A program made the translations under genes and the position numbers. Shown here in pieces: positions 49,688 through 60,383 of a stretch of DNA of 64,000 nt; the stretch's first letter is position 1; every line of letters begins with the position of its first letter. The stretch covers positions 1 through 64,000 of the forward strand of contig JAIBBM010000010.1 of NCBI GenBank assembly GCA_019694685.1. Reading direction: 5' to 3'. Below the pieces are notes generated by a model. It was given only the letters and a program-made list of their open reading frames with translations. It did no database searches and was not told the origin of the DNA. This DNA comes from Leptospirales bacterium (GTDB lineage Bacteria; Spirochaetota; Leptospiria; Leptospirales; Leptonemataceae).

Positions 49688-50540
49688 TCGCTGGCCTACT
49701 TTAGAATTTTCCCTTACGGGAATGTCTCTCCTCTCGGGAGGAGAGTGCTTTGTTTCTCCTTTTCCATGTAGCTTTCCATCTTCTCGCGTAAATTTGCTCG
49801 AGCAAGCAGAGCTGGATCTATGCAGAGGCCGCAAAGTGGACTCTCTGAACTGGCTCGTACCAAACGGAGCGGAATCCTTCTTTGACTTTGTATTTGAGCA
49901 GGCACAGAAGGGTCTTCGCGTTCGAGGCGATTCTGCAGCGCCTATCGAAGCAATTCACTCCGGCGGTAAATCCTGGGCGGAGAGGTTTCCTATTCTCCAT
50001 GTATCTGAGCATTCCACAATTCCATCACGCGAAAGTGCGCGGCCCGTCAGTCGTTTCATCTATTTGAACCCGGAAGGGGAGGCACTGCCCTTCGCGCGGC
50101 GCGAAGCAGAATCGTTTTGTAATCTGTTCCCGGATGCCCGGGCAGCCTTTCGCACTCTGGGGGAAGGTGAATTCAACGAGGCCATGGCAGATGCTACGCA
50201 TATTTACTACTTTGGACATGCCATGATGGTGGATGGAAGTCCCGCGATACCCGCCCGGGATGCCTGGATTCCTTTGTTGAGCCGGAGCATGGGAGACGTA
50301 TCTCGCAAGACCGTGTTTTTGGGTGCCTGTCTCCGCCAGGCTGGCATGACTCTTCGCATTCCTGGGGGTAGATTCATCTATCCAATCACAAGGATTGCAG
50401 ATCGCCCTAACTCCTTCCTCGAGCGAATTGCCGGGTCCAGTCATCTTTTGCAGGGCTTCCATTCTGCCTGCATTCGCGACGCAGAGGAAGGGGACATTCG
50501 TCGTTTTGTTTACCGCGTGAAAGGCTCCATTTGGCTTTGA
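49674..50540 (+). CDS. divergent CHAT-like (caspase-fold) putative peptidase
   Basis: The 288-residue protein has no signal peptide. Its C-terminal half shows a His in ATHIYYFGHAMMVDG and, about 45 residues on, a Cys in TVFLGACLRQAG, the dyad arrangement of CHAT peptidases (HxxxHG ... LSAC). The first half is not recognised. CHAT proteins are caspase-like proteases of the gingipain/separase clan, often with TPR partners. No TPR is visible here. It starts 14 bases inside the GT2 gene; an ATG at 49722 is an alternative start. Assignment is by motif pattern only. Confidence 0.62.
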   Translation: MLEPDRWPTLEFSLTGMSLLSGGECFVSPFPCSFPSSRVNLLEQAELDLCRGRKVDSLNWLVPNGAESFFDFVFEQAQKGLRVRGDSAAPIEAIHSGGKSWAERFPILHVSEHSTIPSRESARPVSRFIYLNPEGEALPFARREAESFCNLFPDARAAFRTLGEGEFNEAMADATHIYYFGHAMMVDGSPAIPARDAWIPLLSRSMGDVSRKTVFLGACLRQAGMTLRIPGGRFIYPITRIADRPNSFLERIAGSSHLLQGFHSACIRDAEEGDIRRFVYRVKGSIWL

Positions 50541-50584
50541 CAAATCAGGCGCATGTCGCAGGTTTCGGTGGCCGGGGGGAATTT

Positions 50585-50944
50585 ATGGATGCAGCCGTGC
50601 GCCTCAGAGCGCCCAACCAGCAGAAGAGAAAGAAGGCCAGAGCGCAGGTCAACCTGCCTGCGGACTTTCAAATCCTGGGACATCACGAATTCCTGCCATG
50701 TTCCCTTGCGGATATTGGATCTGGCGGCCTGGCTCTGATCACTCGTTCTTCTCTTTACATTGGAGATAAGTTGAAGGTGCGATTCAAGATCGCCGAGTCT
50801 CCGTTTGAAGGGCAGTGTGTGGTCGTGCGAGTCGTAGGAAAGGCAGTGGGAGTGCAGTTCGAGAATCTCAGCCCGGCAGACGAAGACAGGCTGCAGGACT
50901 TTATCCACAAGGTCTTCCTGGAGAGAGAACGCAAAAAGCCTTGA
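50585..50944 (+). CDS. PilZ-domain protein with altered second motif
   Basis: From ATG 50585 (preceded by GGGGGG) the product has 119 residues. The RxxxR motif lies in QQKRKKARAQVNLPADF. The second motif reads LADIGSGGLALI, where the usual (D/N)xSxxG has Ser replaced by Gly, so c-di-GMP affinity is uncertain. The beta-barrel continues with YIGDKLKVRFKI and GKAVGVQFENL. Location next to the GT2 synthase suggests control of glycan synthesis by c-di-GMP. A 6-bp stem-loop (50936-50955) spans the stop and may be a weak terminator. Confidence 0.82.
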   Translation: MDAAVRLRAPNQQKRKKARAQVNLPADFQILGHHEFLPCSLADIGSGGLALITRSSLYIGDKLKVRFKIAESPFEGQCVVVRVVGKAVGVQFENLSPADEDRLQDFIHKVFLERERKKP

Positions 50945-50992
50945 CCCTGAGGCTTCCTCGCGAAAGCTGGCCTTTGAAGAAGGCAGGCATCC

Positions 50993-51277
50993 GTGGAAAA
51001 AGTCTACTGCGCCAATTGCGCACATTGCATCGTTGTAAGACAGTATGAAGCCGAGCAGGATAAGTACATCCTCCGTGTTCGTTGCGACAAGAAGAAGTGG
51101 TCCAAGCGTTCCGGCGAAGAAAAGCTCTACAAGTATTTCACAGTTGCCCGCCGTATGCAGCCAAACTGCGAGTATTACAGAGACATGGGAGACCTGCTTC
51201 CATACATCAAGAACCTCAAAAAGGAACTCCCGATCAAAGACGAGATCTACTCTGTCAAAAAGTCCGCTCGTCCTTGA
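50993..51277 (+). CDS. 94-residue conserved-type Cys protein, unknown function
   Basis: The N-terminus VYCANCAHCIVVRQY carries a CxxCxxC motif; further Cys are in RVRCDKKKW and MQPNCEYYRD. The spacing could make a Zn or Fe-S site. It is basic, without signal or membrane segment, so cytoplasmic. I recognise no family. It lies between the PilZ gene and ptsN; the GTG at 50993 lies 49 bases after the PilZ stop. Frame and codon use look coding and the protein resembles a small, conserved spirochaetal hypothetical. Confidence 0.7.
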   Translation: MEKVYCANCAHCIVVRQYEAEQDKYILRVRCDKKKWSKRSGEEKLYKYFTVARRMQPNCEYYRDMGDLLPYIKNLKKELPIKDEIYSVKKSARP

Positions 51278-51298
51278 GTTCGCACCTATGGTGTGACC

Positions 51299-51766
51299 AT
51301 GGAACTGAAAGACATCATACCGCCAGACCGCATCTTTTACATAGAGCGGTCTTTTAAATCAAAAGAAGAACTACTCTCGCACCTTCTTGAGCAGCTGCTC
51401 AAGAAGGATGGACTCGAAGCGCACAAAGACCAGGTATTGAAAGTACTCCTGGAAAGAGAGTCTTCTATGTCCACGGGCATAGGCCAGGGCATCGCCATTC
51501 CTCATTGTTCCACTGACTTCGAAAAAGATCTGTCTGCAGTTCTAGCAGTTCTCAAGAAGCCAATCGAGTTTCAAGCAGTGGATGAGCAGCCTGTTCAAAT
51601 CGTAATTCTTCTGGTTCTGCCTAAAGATAGATTCGAGAAGCACATCAAGACGCTTGCGGCGATTGCCCGTCAGTTCAATGATTCTGTGTTTCGTAAGAAA
51701 GTGGCGGGTGCGGCTTCTGTAGACGAAGTGCAGGCTGCCGTTGCGGCTGCAACGGCATCAGCTTAA
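51299..51766 (+). CDS. ptsN: PTS IIA-Ntr domain protein
   Basis: The 155-residue protein is a single PTS EIIA type-2 domain with the phospho-accepting His69 in TGIGQGIAIPHCST. Further landmarks are ERESSMSTGIGQG and VDEQPVQIVILLVLPKD. PtsN integrates nitrogen and potassium signals after phosphorylation by PtsP/PtsO. Neither ptsO nor ptsP is visible nearby. A GTG at 51293 lies two codons upstream of the ATG at 51299; I use the ATG. It converges on clpP with 3 bases between stops. Confidence 0.9.
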   Translation: MELKDIIPPDRIFYIERSFKSKEELLSHLLEQLLKKDGLEAHKDQVLKVLLERESSMSTGIGQGIAIPHCSTDFEKDLSAVLAVLKKPIEFQAVDEQPVQIVILLVLPKDRFEKHIKTLAAIARQFNDSVFRKKVAGAASVDEVQAAVAAATASA

Positions 51767-51769
51767 AAG

Positions 51770-52345
51770 TTAGATCCTGTCAATCACTCCATCGATCATA
51801 CCGTACTCAGTTGCTTCCTTCGCAGTGAGGTAGTAGTCGCGGTCTGTATCTTCTTCTACTTGCTCAAGAGCTTTGCCCGTTGCGTTTGCAATGATGCGGT
51901 TGATTTCATCGCGAGTCTTCTTGATTTCTTCTGCGTGAATCTTGATGTCGATGGCCGGCGCTACAATTTGGCCTGAAATGAGAGGCTGGTGAATCATCAC
52001 TCTGGCGTGTGGAAAACCAAACCGTTTGCCTTTCTTTCCTGCGCAGAGGAGGAGTGCGCCCATACTTGCTGCCAGACCCATACAGATCGTGGAAACATCG
52101 GAAGTGATCATATTCATTGTATCTAGAATTGCCATTCCAGAGGTGATCACTCCCCCCGGGCTATTGATGTAGAATTGAATGTCTTTGCCTGGTGCCTGGG
52201 ATTCAAGATAGAGCAGGCGCTCTACAATGTGGCGCGCTGATTCATCTTCTACTGCGCCCCAGAGGAAGATTTTGCGCTGATCGAGAAATCTCTTGTCCAG
52301 TTCGTTTTGAAGGCCTGCAAATTCTTCCATAGGATTTTTGTTCAT
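51770..52345 (-). CDS. clpP: ATP-dependent Clp protease proteolytic subunit (paralogue A)
   Basis: The 191-residue serine peptidase has the nucleophile in [13 protein letters not shown], the His in [10 protein letters not shown] and the Asp in [10 protein letters not shown], all intact. The N-terminal axial loop region ([17 protein letters not shown]) is divergent from the copy at 58437. Two ClpP copies can form mixed tetradecamers, as reported in Leptospira and Mycobacterium. It is the downstream gene of an eno-ftsB-like-clpP set on the minus strand. Confidence 0.93.
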   Translation of the reverse strand: MNKNPMEEFAGLQNELDKRFLDQRKIFLWGAVEDESARHIVERLLYLESQAPGKDIQFYINSPGGVITSGMAILDTMNMITSDVSTICMGLAASMGALLLCAGKKGKRFGFPHARVMIHQPLISGQIVAPAIDIKIHAEEIKKTRDEINRIIANATGKALEQVEEDTDRDYYLTAKEATEYGMIDGVIDRI

Positions 52346-52375
52346 AAGTTCAGAGGTGGTTCCTGGTGTGTTGTG

Positions 52376-52780
52376 TCAAAAGCTTTTTCGTCCAACAGGC
52401 AGCATGCGAAGGAGCACCATGCCAGAGGCACTGAGCAGTGACATCACAAGAAAGAAAACGGTTTCAGGATCGGCAAGTGTTCGTTCCATCTTCGCGGAAA
52501 ACATTGCGGGATCTGACTGAGTGTTTGTTTCGAAGGTGAGAATGGTAGCTCCGGGCGCCGAGCTTCTTGCGGCCGGAGTTTCTTCTATCTTCGCATACTC
52601 CTCTTCTAGCGTTCTGTTTTCGGTTTCTAATTCTTCGATTTGGCCTCGGATTGCGTGAAGGCGGTCCTGCAGTTTCTGGCGGGTGAAATATCCTGCTTCC
52701 CCAAAAAGAAAGACGTGAAGCAGGAATGTGATGACTACCATCCCGCCCAGGGCGGCCAGCTGGACCTTGAGTCTGCTCAT
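52376..52780 (-). CDS. FtsB/DivIC-like septum protein
   Basis: The 134-residue protein has one N-terminal transmembrane helix (VQLAALGGMVVITFLLHVFL), then a coiled coil (FTRQKLQDRLHAIRGQIEEL) and a Pro/Ala linker, and a second hydrophobic segment near the C-terminus (VFFLVMSLLSASGMVLLRML). The first two parts match FtsB/DivIC, which stabilises the divisome. As in E. coli it sits next to eno. The C-terminal second hydrophobic helix is unusual for FtsB and makes the protein a two-pass form. Starts at 52780, 35 bases from the enolase stop. Confidence 0.75.
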   Translation of the reverse strand: MSRLKVQLAALGGMVVITFLLHVFLFGEAGYFTRQKLQDRLHAIRGQIEELETENRTLEEEYAKIEETPAARSSAPGATILTFETNTQSDPAMFSAKMERTLADPETVFFLVMSLLSASGMVLLRMLPVGRKSF

Positions 52781-52815
52781 GGAATCAAGATCGGCTGACC
52801 GGGCGGGTTGCTGAA

Positions 52816-54198
<1,383 letters not shown>

Positions 54199-54257
54199 TC
54201 ATGCGAATGGCTTTCAATTTTTTTGATTGAAAACCTGCCGCTGGCTCGTCCAGTGCA

Positions 54258-54767
54258 ATGGTGTCCGCGCAGCTCACACTGGAATCACTCAACACCGTAG
54301 AAACAAGCGTTGAGACATGGATTGATTTTTGTACAGTCAGTCTACAATCTGATTTTTATCGCCTCACTCTCCAGAAAACAGGAAGCATTGAAAGAGCCGC
54401 GGCCCTTACACTTCTCAATAATTACATCAGCACGTTTTCTCCGAGCGAAAGAGAGCGTCTTGAGCGAGACGCTGAGTTCTTCTACGGTTACGCGCGCGGA
54501 TTTATTGAAGAGCTGGCTCCTTTTCGCTACAACAAAAGCGGCTACGATCCTGGAGTTCGTTCTGCGTTCATGTCCAAGATCAAGGCTCTTTTACGCGCGC
54601 AGAAAAATCCGGATGGATCTTACAAAGACAAAGAAAGATACATTTTCGTTGAAACAATTGTTCGAATTTGCTCATCTCTCGACTTCATCATCAAAGTGCA
54701 CGATGACTACAAAGAGTTTCTCTTCCGAGAGCTTCCACAGTTTCGCACAGCTCCCAATCTGAAATAA
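54258..54767 (+). CDS. helical protein of unknown function
   Basis: The 169-residue cytoplasmic protein has no signal or membrane part. Sequence landmarks are ETWIDFCTVSLQSDFYRLTL, RDAEFFYGYARGFIEELAPF and VRICSSLDFIIKVHDDYKEF. It is strongly helical, with conserved-looking aromatic residues, and looks like a spirochaete-specific hypothetical. The ATG at 54258 lies in the divergent region with eno. No family recognised. It converges on the AI-2E family transporter gene. Confidence 0.68.
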   Translation: MVSAQLTLESLNTVETSVETWIDFCTVSLQSDFYRLTLQKTGSIERAAALTLLNNYISTFSPSERERLERDAEFFYGYARGFIEELAPFRYNKSGYDPGVRSAFMSKIKALLRAQKNPDGSYKDKERYIFVETIVRICSSLDFIIKVHDDYKEFLFRELPQFRTAPNLK

Positions 54768-54798
54768 TCTTCGCGCCGCGCCTGCGATTCCAGCAGCT

Positions 54799-55863
54799 TT
54801 AGATAATTCTGAAAGACTTCAGTGAGTTGTACATCACTTCGATAGTCACCAGCAAAATGCCTGCCAGAGGAATGGCGATGATCATTCCAACCACTCCAAA
54901 CAATCGTTCGCAAGTGATGAGTGCGAGGATCGCAATCAATGGATGTAGTTCTGCGCTTCGCGCGAGTATGACCGGCTGAGTAAAAACGTTGTCGAACAGG
55001 TGGGCGCAGGCAAATACAACGAGCACCAGCATCACAACGTTTCCACCCTGCTGCAGAGCGATGATGAGTGCGGGTATGATTCCGATGACCGGTCCAGCGT
55101 ACGGGATGAAATTGAGCGAACCGGCCACCACGCCCATGGTGAATCCGTAATCCAGTCCAATCCACATAAATCCAACGGAGAAAATAGAAACGTTGATCAA
55201 GAGCTGCACCGCGAGTCCGCGCAAATAGCCGGTGATTTGCTTCTTTACTCTGTGCGCTACAAGCAGGCTCATTTCAAAGTAACGATTCGGGACGATCCGA
55301 ATGATGCGAAGATAGATTTCCTCTCCCTGGAGAAGGAAGATGAAAGTGATGATGGGCGTGATGATCAGGTTTGTAACAATGCTGCCGAGGTTTTCTTTCA
55401 TGGTCTGGCCCTGTTGCTTAGACCATTCTTCTATGAATCCTGTGATGGTATCCATGCGCAGCCGCTCGATTCGAATGAATCTAGGCAGTTTTTCTGCAAG
55501 CATTGCGTTTGTGTCAGTGAAAAACACATTCGCCTTCTTTTGAATGTCAGGCCAGCGCGAAACAATGTCGCGCACCTGGTCTTGAATGAGCGGTACTATG
55601 TTATAAACGGTAAAGTAAAGAGCGGCGATGAAGAGCAAAAAGACGATCACGGTTGCAAGTATGCGTGGTAGTCCGGCTCCTTCGAGTAGATCCACCAGAG
55701 GATTGAGCATCAGCGTAATCAGAAATGCAATGGCAATGGGGACACTGACTTCTTTTGCACCGTAGAGCGTGATGAAAAGAAAGAAGATGGTGATGGCAAA
55801 AAACAGAAGCTGCACGATGCGCGCAGACAGGTCAAGGGAATCCTGTTGCTTCTGCTCTTCCAT
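54799..55863 (-). CDS. AI-2E family (PerM/YdiK-type) transporter
   Basis: The 354-residue protein has about eight membrane segments and the family landmarks SVPIAIAFLITLMLNPLVDL, the FIPYAGPVIGIIPALIIAL loop and RLFGVVGMIIAIPLAGILLV. Members export autoinducer-2, fluoride/sodium or act as Na+/H+ antiporters, so substrate is open. Its start shares one base with the stop of the cNMP-binding gene upstream, so they are co-translated, hinting that the cNMP protein modulates it or the same process. Confidence 0.92.
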   Translation of the reverse strand: MEEQKQQDSLDLSARIVQLLFFAITIFFLFITLYGAKEVSVPIAIAFLITLMLNPLVDLLEGAGLPRILATVIVFLLFIAALYFTVYNIVPLIQDQVRDIVSRWPDIQKKANVFFTDTNAMLAEKLPRFIRIERLRMDTITGFIEEWSKQQGQTMKENLGSIVTNLIITPIITFIFLLQGEEIYLRIIRIVPNRYFEMSLLVAHRVKKQITGYLRGLAVQLLINVSIFSVGFMWIGLDYGFTMGVVAGSLNFIPYAGPVIGIIPALIIALQQGGNVVMLVLVVFACAHLFDNVFTQPVILARSAELHPLIAILALITCERLFGVVGMIIAIPLAGILLVTIEVMYNSLKSFRII

Positions 55864-56405
55864 TACTTATCCTGCCAGATTTTCTTTCTCAGTTTCTGGT
55901 TGGAGTTTTCGCTCATTTGAGAATCTAGCTTCTCGAGTTCCATGTTTGCATGAATCAGTCTTTGTCCAATGAGCTTTGCCATGTTCAGCATAACCTGACC
56001 GCCCAGTCTAGGCTTGCGGTCCAGAATGCTCATGAGGTCTGGTCTGAAAAATCCAATGATTCGCGCGTGGTTCTTTGCCGCAGCAGATGCAGTGCGAGGT
56101 AGTTCTTCCAGTAGTGCGAGTTCGCCAAAAAAATCTCCCGATTCGAGAGTGGCCAGATGTTTCTCGCGTTTGCCATCGCGGTGATAGATGTCAATGACTC
56201 CATCCAGAATCACGTACATTCCAACGCCAGGTTCTCCTTCGCGAAAGATGTGTTCGCCCGCCGCGTAATCGCGCAGATGGCAGAGGCTTCGAATTTCTTT
56301 GAGACCTCTGTCCGAGATATCTCTGAACATGGGTGCGCTCTTCAGGCGCACTTCCACTGCGTCTTCCGCTGAAAAGGGGCTCAATCTGGACCAGAAAGGG
56401 GACAT
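55863..56405 (-). CDS. cyclic-nucleotide-binding domain protein without HTH
   Basis: A Crp-type cyclic-nucleotide-binding barrel spans residues about 22-135: LKSAPMFRDISDRGLKEIRS, FREGEPGVGMYVILDGVIDI and GDFFGELALLEELPRTASAA with the phosphate-binding FGELALLxxxPRTAS cassette. There is no helix-turn-helix, so it is a stand-alone sensor domain followed by a helical tail. It should bind cAMP or cGMP. It is followed, with one shared base, by the AI-2E transporter. A possible cyclic-nucleotide phosphodiesterase starts at 63153. Confidence 0.9.
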   Translation of the reverse strand: MSPFWSRLSPFSAEDAVEVRLKSAPMFRDISDRGLKEIRSLCHLRDYAAGEHIFREGEPGVGMYVILDGVIDIYHRDGKREKHLATLESGDFFGELALLEELPRTASAAAKNHARIIGFFRPDLMSILDRKPRLGGQVMLNMAKLIGQRLIHANMELEKLDSQMSENSNQKLRKKIWQDK

Positions 56406-56503
56406 CTAGAATAAAGATCGGTCCTCGTAGATTCATGTCGGATGCGGAATGTTGTTTTTTTGTGGACTCCAGACAAAATTCTAAAAACTCGTCCATAAAC
56501 CTC

Positions 56504-56576
<73 letters not shown>

Positions 56577-56582
56577 TTGTAG

Positions 56583-56659
<77 letters not shown>

Positions 56660-56664
56660 GATAC

Positions 56665-56738
56665 GGCGGATGTAGCTCAGTTGGTAGAGCATCAGATTGT
56701 GGCTCTGAGGGTCGCGGGTTCGAGCCCCGTCATTCGCC
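56665..56738 (+). tRNA. tRNA-His(GTG)
   Basis: The anticodon arm TCAGA-TTGTGGC-TCTGA shows GTG. An extra G at position -1 (56665) pairs with C73, as required for HisRS. Acceptor GCGGATG with CATTCGC; T-arm GGTTCGAGCCC; CCA not encoded. Confidence 0.95.
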
Positions 56739-56810
56739 CATCCCTTTCATCGCTTCGCGCGCTTTCCTTTTTTCTTTTTGCGAAGATAGACCATTCCGAA
56801 TCGCTATCGC

Positions 56811-56839
56811 TTGACACTCTGACTGCCCGCCAGTTTTAT
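56811..56839 (+). promoter_or_regulatory. sigma-70-type promoter for the tRNA-Leu/Gly (and tig) segment
   Basis: TTGACA at 56811-56816, a 17-base spacer, then TTTTAT at 56834-56839, about 23 bases before tRNA-Leu. The perfect -35 and optimal spacing suit strong tRNA expression, with possible read-through into tig. Confidence 0.75.
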
Positions 56840-56861
56840 GTCCGCCAGACCGGAATCTGAG

Positions 56862-56943
56862 GCGAGCGTGGTGGAATTGGTAGACACGCCAGACTTAGGA
56901 TCTGGTGCCGCAAGGTGTGGGGGTTCAAGTCCCTTCGCTCGCA
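56862..56943 (+). tRNA. tRNA-Leu(TAG)
   Basis: Acceptor GCGAGCG pairs with CGCTCGC; anticodon stem CCAGA/TCTGG with loop CTTAGGA gives TAG; a long variable arm (GTGCCGCAAGGTGT) and T-arm GGTTCAAGTCC mark a class II tRNA. CCA not encoded. Confidence 0.95.
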
Positions 56944-56951
56944 GAAAAAAC

Positions 56952-57023
<72 letters not shown>

Positions 57024-57056
57024 TATTTTTACAAACAAGATTGAAGAGGCGCGACC

Positions 57057-58388
57057 CTGGAATACAAGACAAAACGCCTTGAAAACGCATCCGTGCAGAT
57101 TGTTCTGAAGAACACGCCGGAGGAAGTGCAGCAGGCTTACGCCACTGCATATGAAAAAGCTGCAAAGAAAGTCCGCGTGCCCGGATTCAGACCGGGCAAA
57201 GTTCCAATGGAAGTTCTGGAACGTGAGCTGGGCGATGCTGTTGCAGGAGACGCGGCGCAGATTCTGGTTGCGAGTAGCATGGAAAAGCTACTCGGGGAAA
57301 TCAAACCTCCTCCGATCAGTGTTCCTTCTTTTGAAGTAGAGCAGTTCGATCGTAAGCAGGGAGCCACATACCGAGGTACGTTTGATACGTATCCGGAAGT
57401 GAAGCTGGGCAAGTACAAGAAGATCAAAGCATCTCAAGATACCGTGGAAGTCCTCGAAGAGGACATCATGGCGGAAATAGAGAAGCTTCGCAAAGATCAT
57501 TCGATCATGCACACAAGAGACGATGGCGCTCTAGCCGGGGATGTTTTGACCATCGAGCTGGACATCCGCGAATCTGGCGGAAAAAAGAAACTCTATCATA
57601 ACAAAGACTACAAGATGGTTCTTTCAGAACCTTCTCCTTTTCCTGGCCTTGTGGAACAACTGCTGGGTGCAAAATCTGGAGAATCAAAATCATACGACCA
57701 GCAGATGGAAGAAAGTTTTCCTGATCCAAAGTTTGCAGGAAAGCTGGTGTCTGTTACCGCGAACATTTCTACTGTTCAATATCCAGTGTTGCCTGAACTC
57801 AATGACGATCTGGCAAAAGAAGTGAGTGAGTTTGATACTCTCGGTGCGCTAAAAAACAATATCCGCGAAACCCTGACGAAGCAAGCAGACAACATACTCA
57901 AAGATCGTTGCATGAAGACAATCCTCGACCTCATTGCGAAGGATTCGAAGACGGAAATGCCTCAGACCCTGGTGGACGCTGAAATCGAAGAAAGAGTCAA
58001 GCAGATCGCGCGCAGCATTGGCCGCAAAGACCTCACTCTGGAGCAACTCGCGGAAATGATGGGCAAGCCTGCACCAGAACTCAGAAAAGAACTCAACGAA
58101 GCCTCTGTTGGATCTGTGAAGAAACGGCTGGTTCTGGAAGAGATCGCAAAGAAAGAAGAAGTCAAAGTAGAAGAAGCTGATATACTGGAGTATGCAGAAG
58201 AGCGATTCGGCACCCTGACAGATGACCTCAAGAAGACCTTATTGTCCAATGAGAAGTTTCTCGATGAAATTGAGGGGGCTGTCCTCTTCCGTAAGACGTT
58301 TGACTGGATTCACCGAAATGCCGACATTAAACCAGGCGAGAAAGTGAAGCTGTCTACCCTGATGCAGGCAACCGGCACCGGCGCTTGA
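57057..58388 (+). CDS. tig: trigger factor, apparent CTG start
   Basis: Trigger factor is the ribosome-bound folding chaperone and PPIase. The ribosome-binding signature is [20 protein letters not shown]; the FKBP-like PPIase middle ([20 protein letters not shown]) and helical C-terminal arms follow. The first conventional start is GTG 57093, but that cuts off the first strand of the N-terminal domain. A TGA at 57042 closes the frame upstream, so the only start giving the expected N-terminus ([20 protein letters not shown]) is CTG 57057, preceded by GAAGAGG at good spacing. This gives 443 residues. First gene of tig-clpP-clpX. Confidence 0.93.
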   Translation: MEYKTKRLENASVQIVLKNTPEEVQQAYATAYEKAAKKVRVPGFRPGKVPMEVLERELGDAVAGDAAQILVASSMEKLLGEIKPPPISVPSFEVEQFDRKQGATYRGTFDTYPEVKLGKYKKIKASQDTVEVLEEDIMAEIEKLRKDHSIMHTRDDGALAGDVLTIELDIRESGGKKKLYHNKDYKMVLSEPSPFPGLVEQLLGAKSGESKSYDQQMEESFPDPKFAGKLVSVTANISTVQYPVLPELNDDLAKEVSEFDTLGALKNNIRETLTKQADNILKDRCMKTILDLIAKDSKTEMPQTLVDAEIEERVKQIARSIGRKDLTLEQLAEMMGKPAPELRKELNEASVGSVKKRLVLEEIAKKEEVKVEEADILEYAEERFGTLTDDLKKTLLSNEKFLDEIEGAVLFRKTFDWIHRNADIKPGEKVKLSTLMQATGTGA

Positions 58389-58436
58389 CATCCAGGACGT
58401 TTCTGATTTCCCTGATCCAACTGAGAGGTATCTTCC

Positions 58437-59036
58437 ATGGCCTTTATGCCCATTATCAGCGAGCAAACCCCTAGAGGGGAGCGTCAATACGACGTATATT
58501 CCCGCTTGCTCAAAGACAGGATCGTCTTTCTAGGCTATCCCATCGACGACGTGTATGCGAACATCGTGATTGCCCAGCTTCTGTTTCTGGAAGCGGAAGA
58601 TCCTGAAAAAGACGTGTATGTTTACATCAATTCACCGGGCGGATACATCACGAGCGGTCTTGCGGTATATGACACCATGCAATACATTCGCCCGAATATT
58701 CGCACCATCTGCATTGGCCAGGCTTCCAGCATCGCCTCTCTGCTCCTCGCGGCCGGTGCTCCGGGCAAGAGATCTGCCCTTCCAAATTCACGCATCATGA
58801 TGCACCAGCCGCTCGGTGGAGTGACAGGGCAGTCGCGCGACATTGAAATCCAGGCTCGCGAAATCTTATCCGTAAAGGATAAATTGAATGAAATCTACGC
58901 GAAGCATACCGGAAAACCGCTTGAGCAAATCGAAAAAGACACAGATCGCGTTCATCACATGTCCGCTACCGAAGCAAAGAACTATGGGCTCATTGACGCG
59001 GTGATCGAATCGCCCATCAAGCTAGAAAAAAAATAG
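58437..59036 (+). CDS. clpP: ATP-dependent Clp protease proteolytic subunit (paralogue B)
   Basis: The 199-residue subunit starts [20 protein letters not shown], the typical ClpP N-terminus. Catalytic Ser lies in [16 protein letters not shown], the His in [10 protein letters not shown] and the Asp in [11 protein letters not shown]. In the Ser motif the usual AASMGA reads ASSIAS. It lies between tig and clpX as in most bacteria and is therefore the orthologue of the housekeeping ClpP; the other copy (51770) is the divergent one. Confidence 0.95.
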   Translation: MAFMPIISEQTPRGERQYDVYSRLLKDRIVFLGYPIDDVYANIVIAQLLFLEAEDPEKDVYVYINSPGGYITSGLAVYDTMQYIRPNIRTICIGQASSIASLLLAAGAPGKRSALPNSRIMMHQPLGGVTGQSRDIEIQAREILSVKDKLNEIYAKHTGKPLEQIEKDTDRVHHMSATEAKNYGLIDAVIESPIKLEKK

Positions 59037-59081
59037 AAAGGAATGCTTGCCGATCCCGGCAGGCTCCTGAGAATACAAGGC

Positions 59082-60383
59082 ATGAAGAAGAAGACGACGG
59101 ATCGGGAAAAACTTCACTGTTCGTTTTGCGGAAAGGAACAGGATTCCGTGAAGCGGCTCGTGGCCGGGCCGGGCGTCTACATCTGCGATGAGTGCATTGA
59201 GCTGTGCAATGAGATCATTGCGGAGGAAACAGATACAGAACGTCCAGTAGGGACTGCAACCGGTGCGGAACTTCCGCGCCCGGTAGAAATCAAGAAAATC
59301 CTGGACCAGTACGTGATTGGTCAGGACAGCGCGAAGAAGGCGCTGGCAGTTGCCGTCTACAATCATTACAAGCGCATTGAGCAGAATACTCGCAAATCAG
59401 ATGTGGATCTGGACAAATCCAATATTCTGCTGATTGGTCCAACAGGTTCGGGCAAAACTCTCCTGGCTCAAACTCTCGCAAAAATGCTCAAGGTTCCGTT
59501 TGCCATCGTGGATGCTACTGCTCTGACAGAAGCAGGCTACGTAGGCGAAGATGTGGAGAACATCCTTCTTCGCTTGATTCAGAACGCTGAGAATGATGTG
59601 AAGCGCGCTGAAATTGGAATCATCTATATTGATGAAATAGACAAGATCTCTCGCAAAGGAGACAACCCGTCTATCACGCGCGATGTTTCGGGAGAAGGGG
59701 TTCAGCAAGCCCTCCTCAAGATCCTGGAAGGCACTGTGGCCAACGTTCCTCCTCAAGGAGGACGCAAGCATCCTCATCAAGACTTCATCACTCTGGACAC
59801 TCGCAATATTCTTTTTATCTGCGGCGGTGCATTTGTTGGTCTGGACAAGATCATTGAACGCAGGCTCGGAAGCAGAACGATTGGTTTCAATCGGGACGAA
59901 GAAGCAGCGCGCAAAGCAGGAGAGAAAAGCGAAATCCTGGCCAATGTTCTTCCAGATGATCTTATGAAATTCGGTTTGATCCCGGAGTTCGTGGGTCGTT
60001 TACCGATTGTGGCCACTCTTCAGGATCTGGATGTAGAAACTCTGAAGAAAATCTTCATGGAGCCGCGCAATTCTCTCCTCAAGCAGTATCAGAAGATTTT
60101 TGAAATCGAAGGCGTGAAACTTAAATTCACAGACGAGGCCATCACTCGCATTGCGGAGCTTGCCATCAAGAGAGAGGCGGGAGCTCGTGGACTGCGATCC
60201 ATTGTAGAACACCAGATGATGGATTTGATGTATGATATTCCTTCGCGCGATGACGTCGAAAGTGTTGCCATCACTCCTGGAGTGATTGAGTCCGGAGACT
60301 CGCCCGTGCTCAGTTTCAAGAAAGAGGGAGCGAAAGAAAAGGAAAAGGCATCCTCTTCTAAGAAACAAGAGAAGCTCGCCTGA
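59082..60383 (+). CDS. clpX: ClpX unfoldase
   Basis: The N-terminal zinc-binding domain has CSFCGKEQ and [10 protein letters not shown]. The AAA+ core has Walker [13 protein letters not shown], Walker [11 protein letters not shown], the pore loop GYVGEDVE, the [20 protein letters not shown] stretch and IGF-type loop [12 protein letters not shown]. ClpX unfolds tagged substrates and feeds them to ClpP. I choose ATG 59082 ([17 protein letters not shown]); an ATG at 59043 would add 13 residues. The stop lies 6 bases before the convergent tatC stop, over a stem-loop. Confidence 0.96.
   Translation: MKKKTTDREKLHCSFCGKEQDSVKRLVAGPGVYICDECIELCNEIIAEETDTERPVGTATGAELPRPVEIKKILDQYVIGQDSAKKALAVAVYNHYKRIEQNTRKSDVDLDKSNILLIGPTGSGKTLLAQTLAKMLKVPFAIVDATALTEAGYVGEDVENILLRLIQNAENDVKRAEIGIIYIDEIDKISRKGDNPSITRDVSGEGVQQALLKILEGTVANVPPQGGRKHPHQDFITLDTRNILFICGGAFVGLDKIIERRLGSRTIGFNRDEEAARKAGEKSEILANVLPDDLMKFGLIPEFVGRLPIVATLQDLDVETLKKIFMEPRNSLLKQYQKIFEIEGVKLKFTDEAITRIAELAIKREAGARGLRSIVEHQMMDLMYDIPSRDDVESVAITPGVIESGDSPVLSFKKEGAKEKEKASSSKKQEKLA

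Noticed and set aside
55000..55671. A 223-codon plus-strand open frame
   Set aside because: Antisense to the AI-2E transporter gene; no hydrophobic or domain signal.
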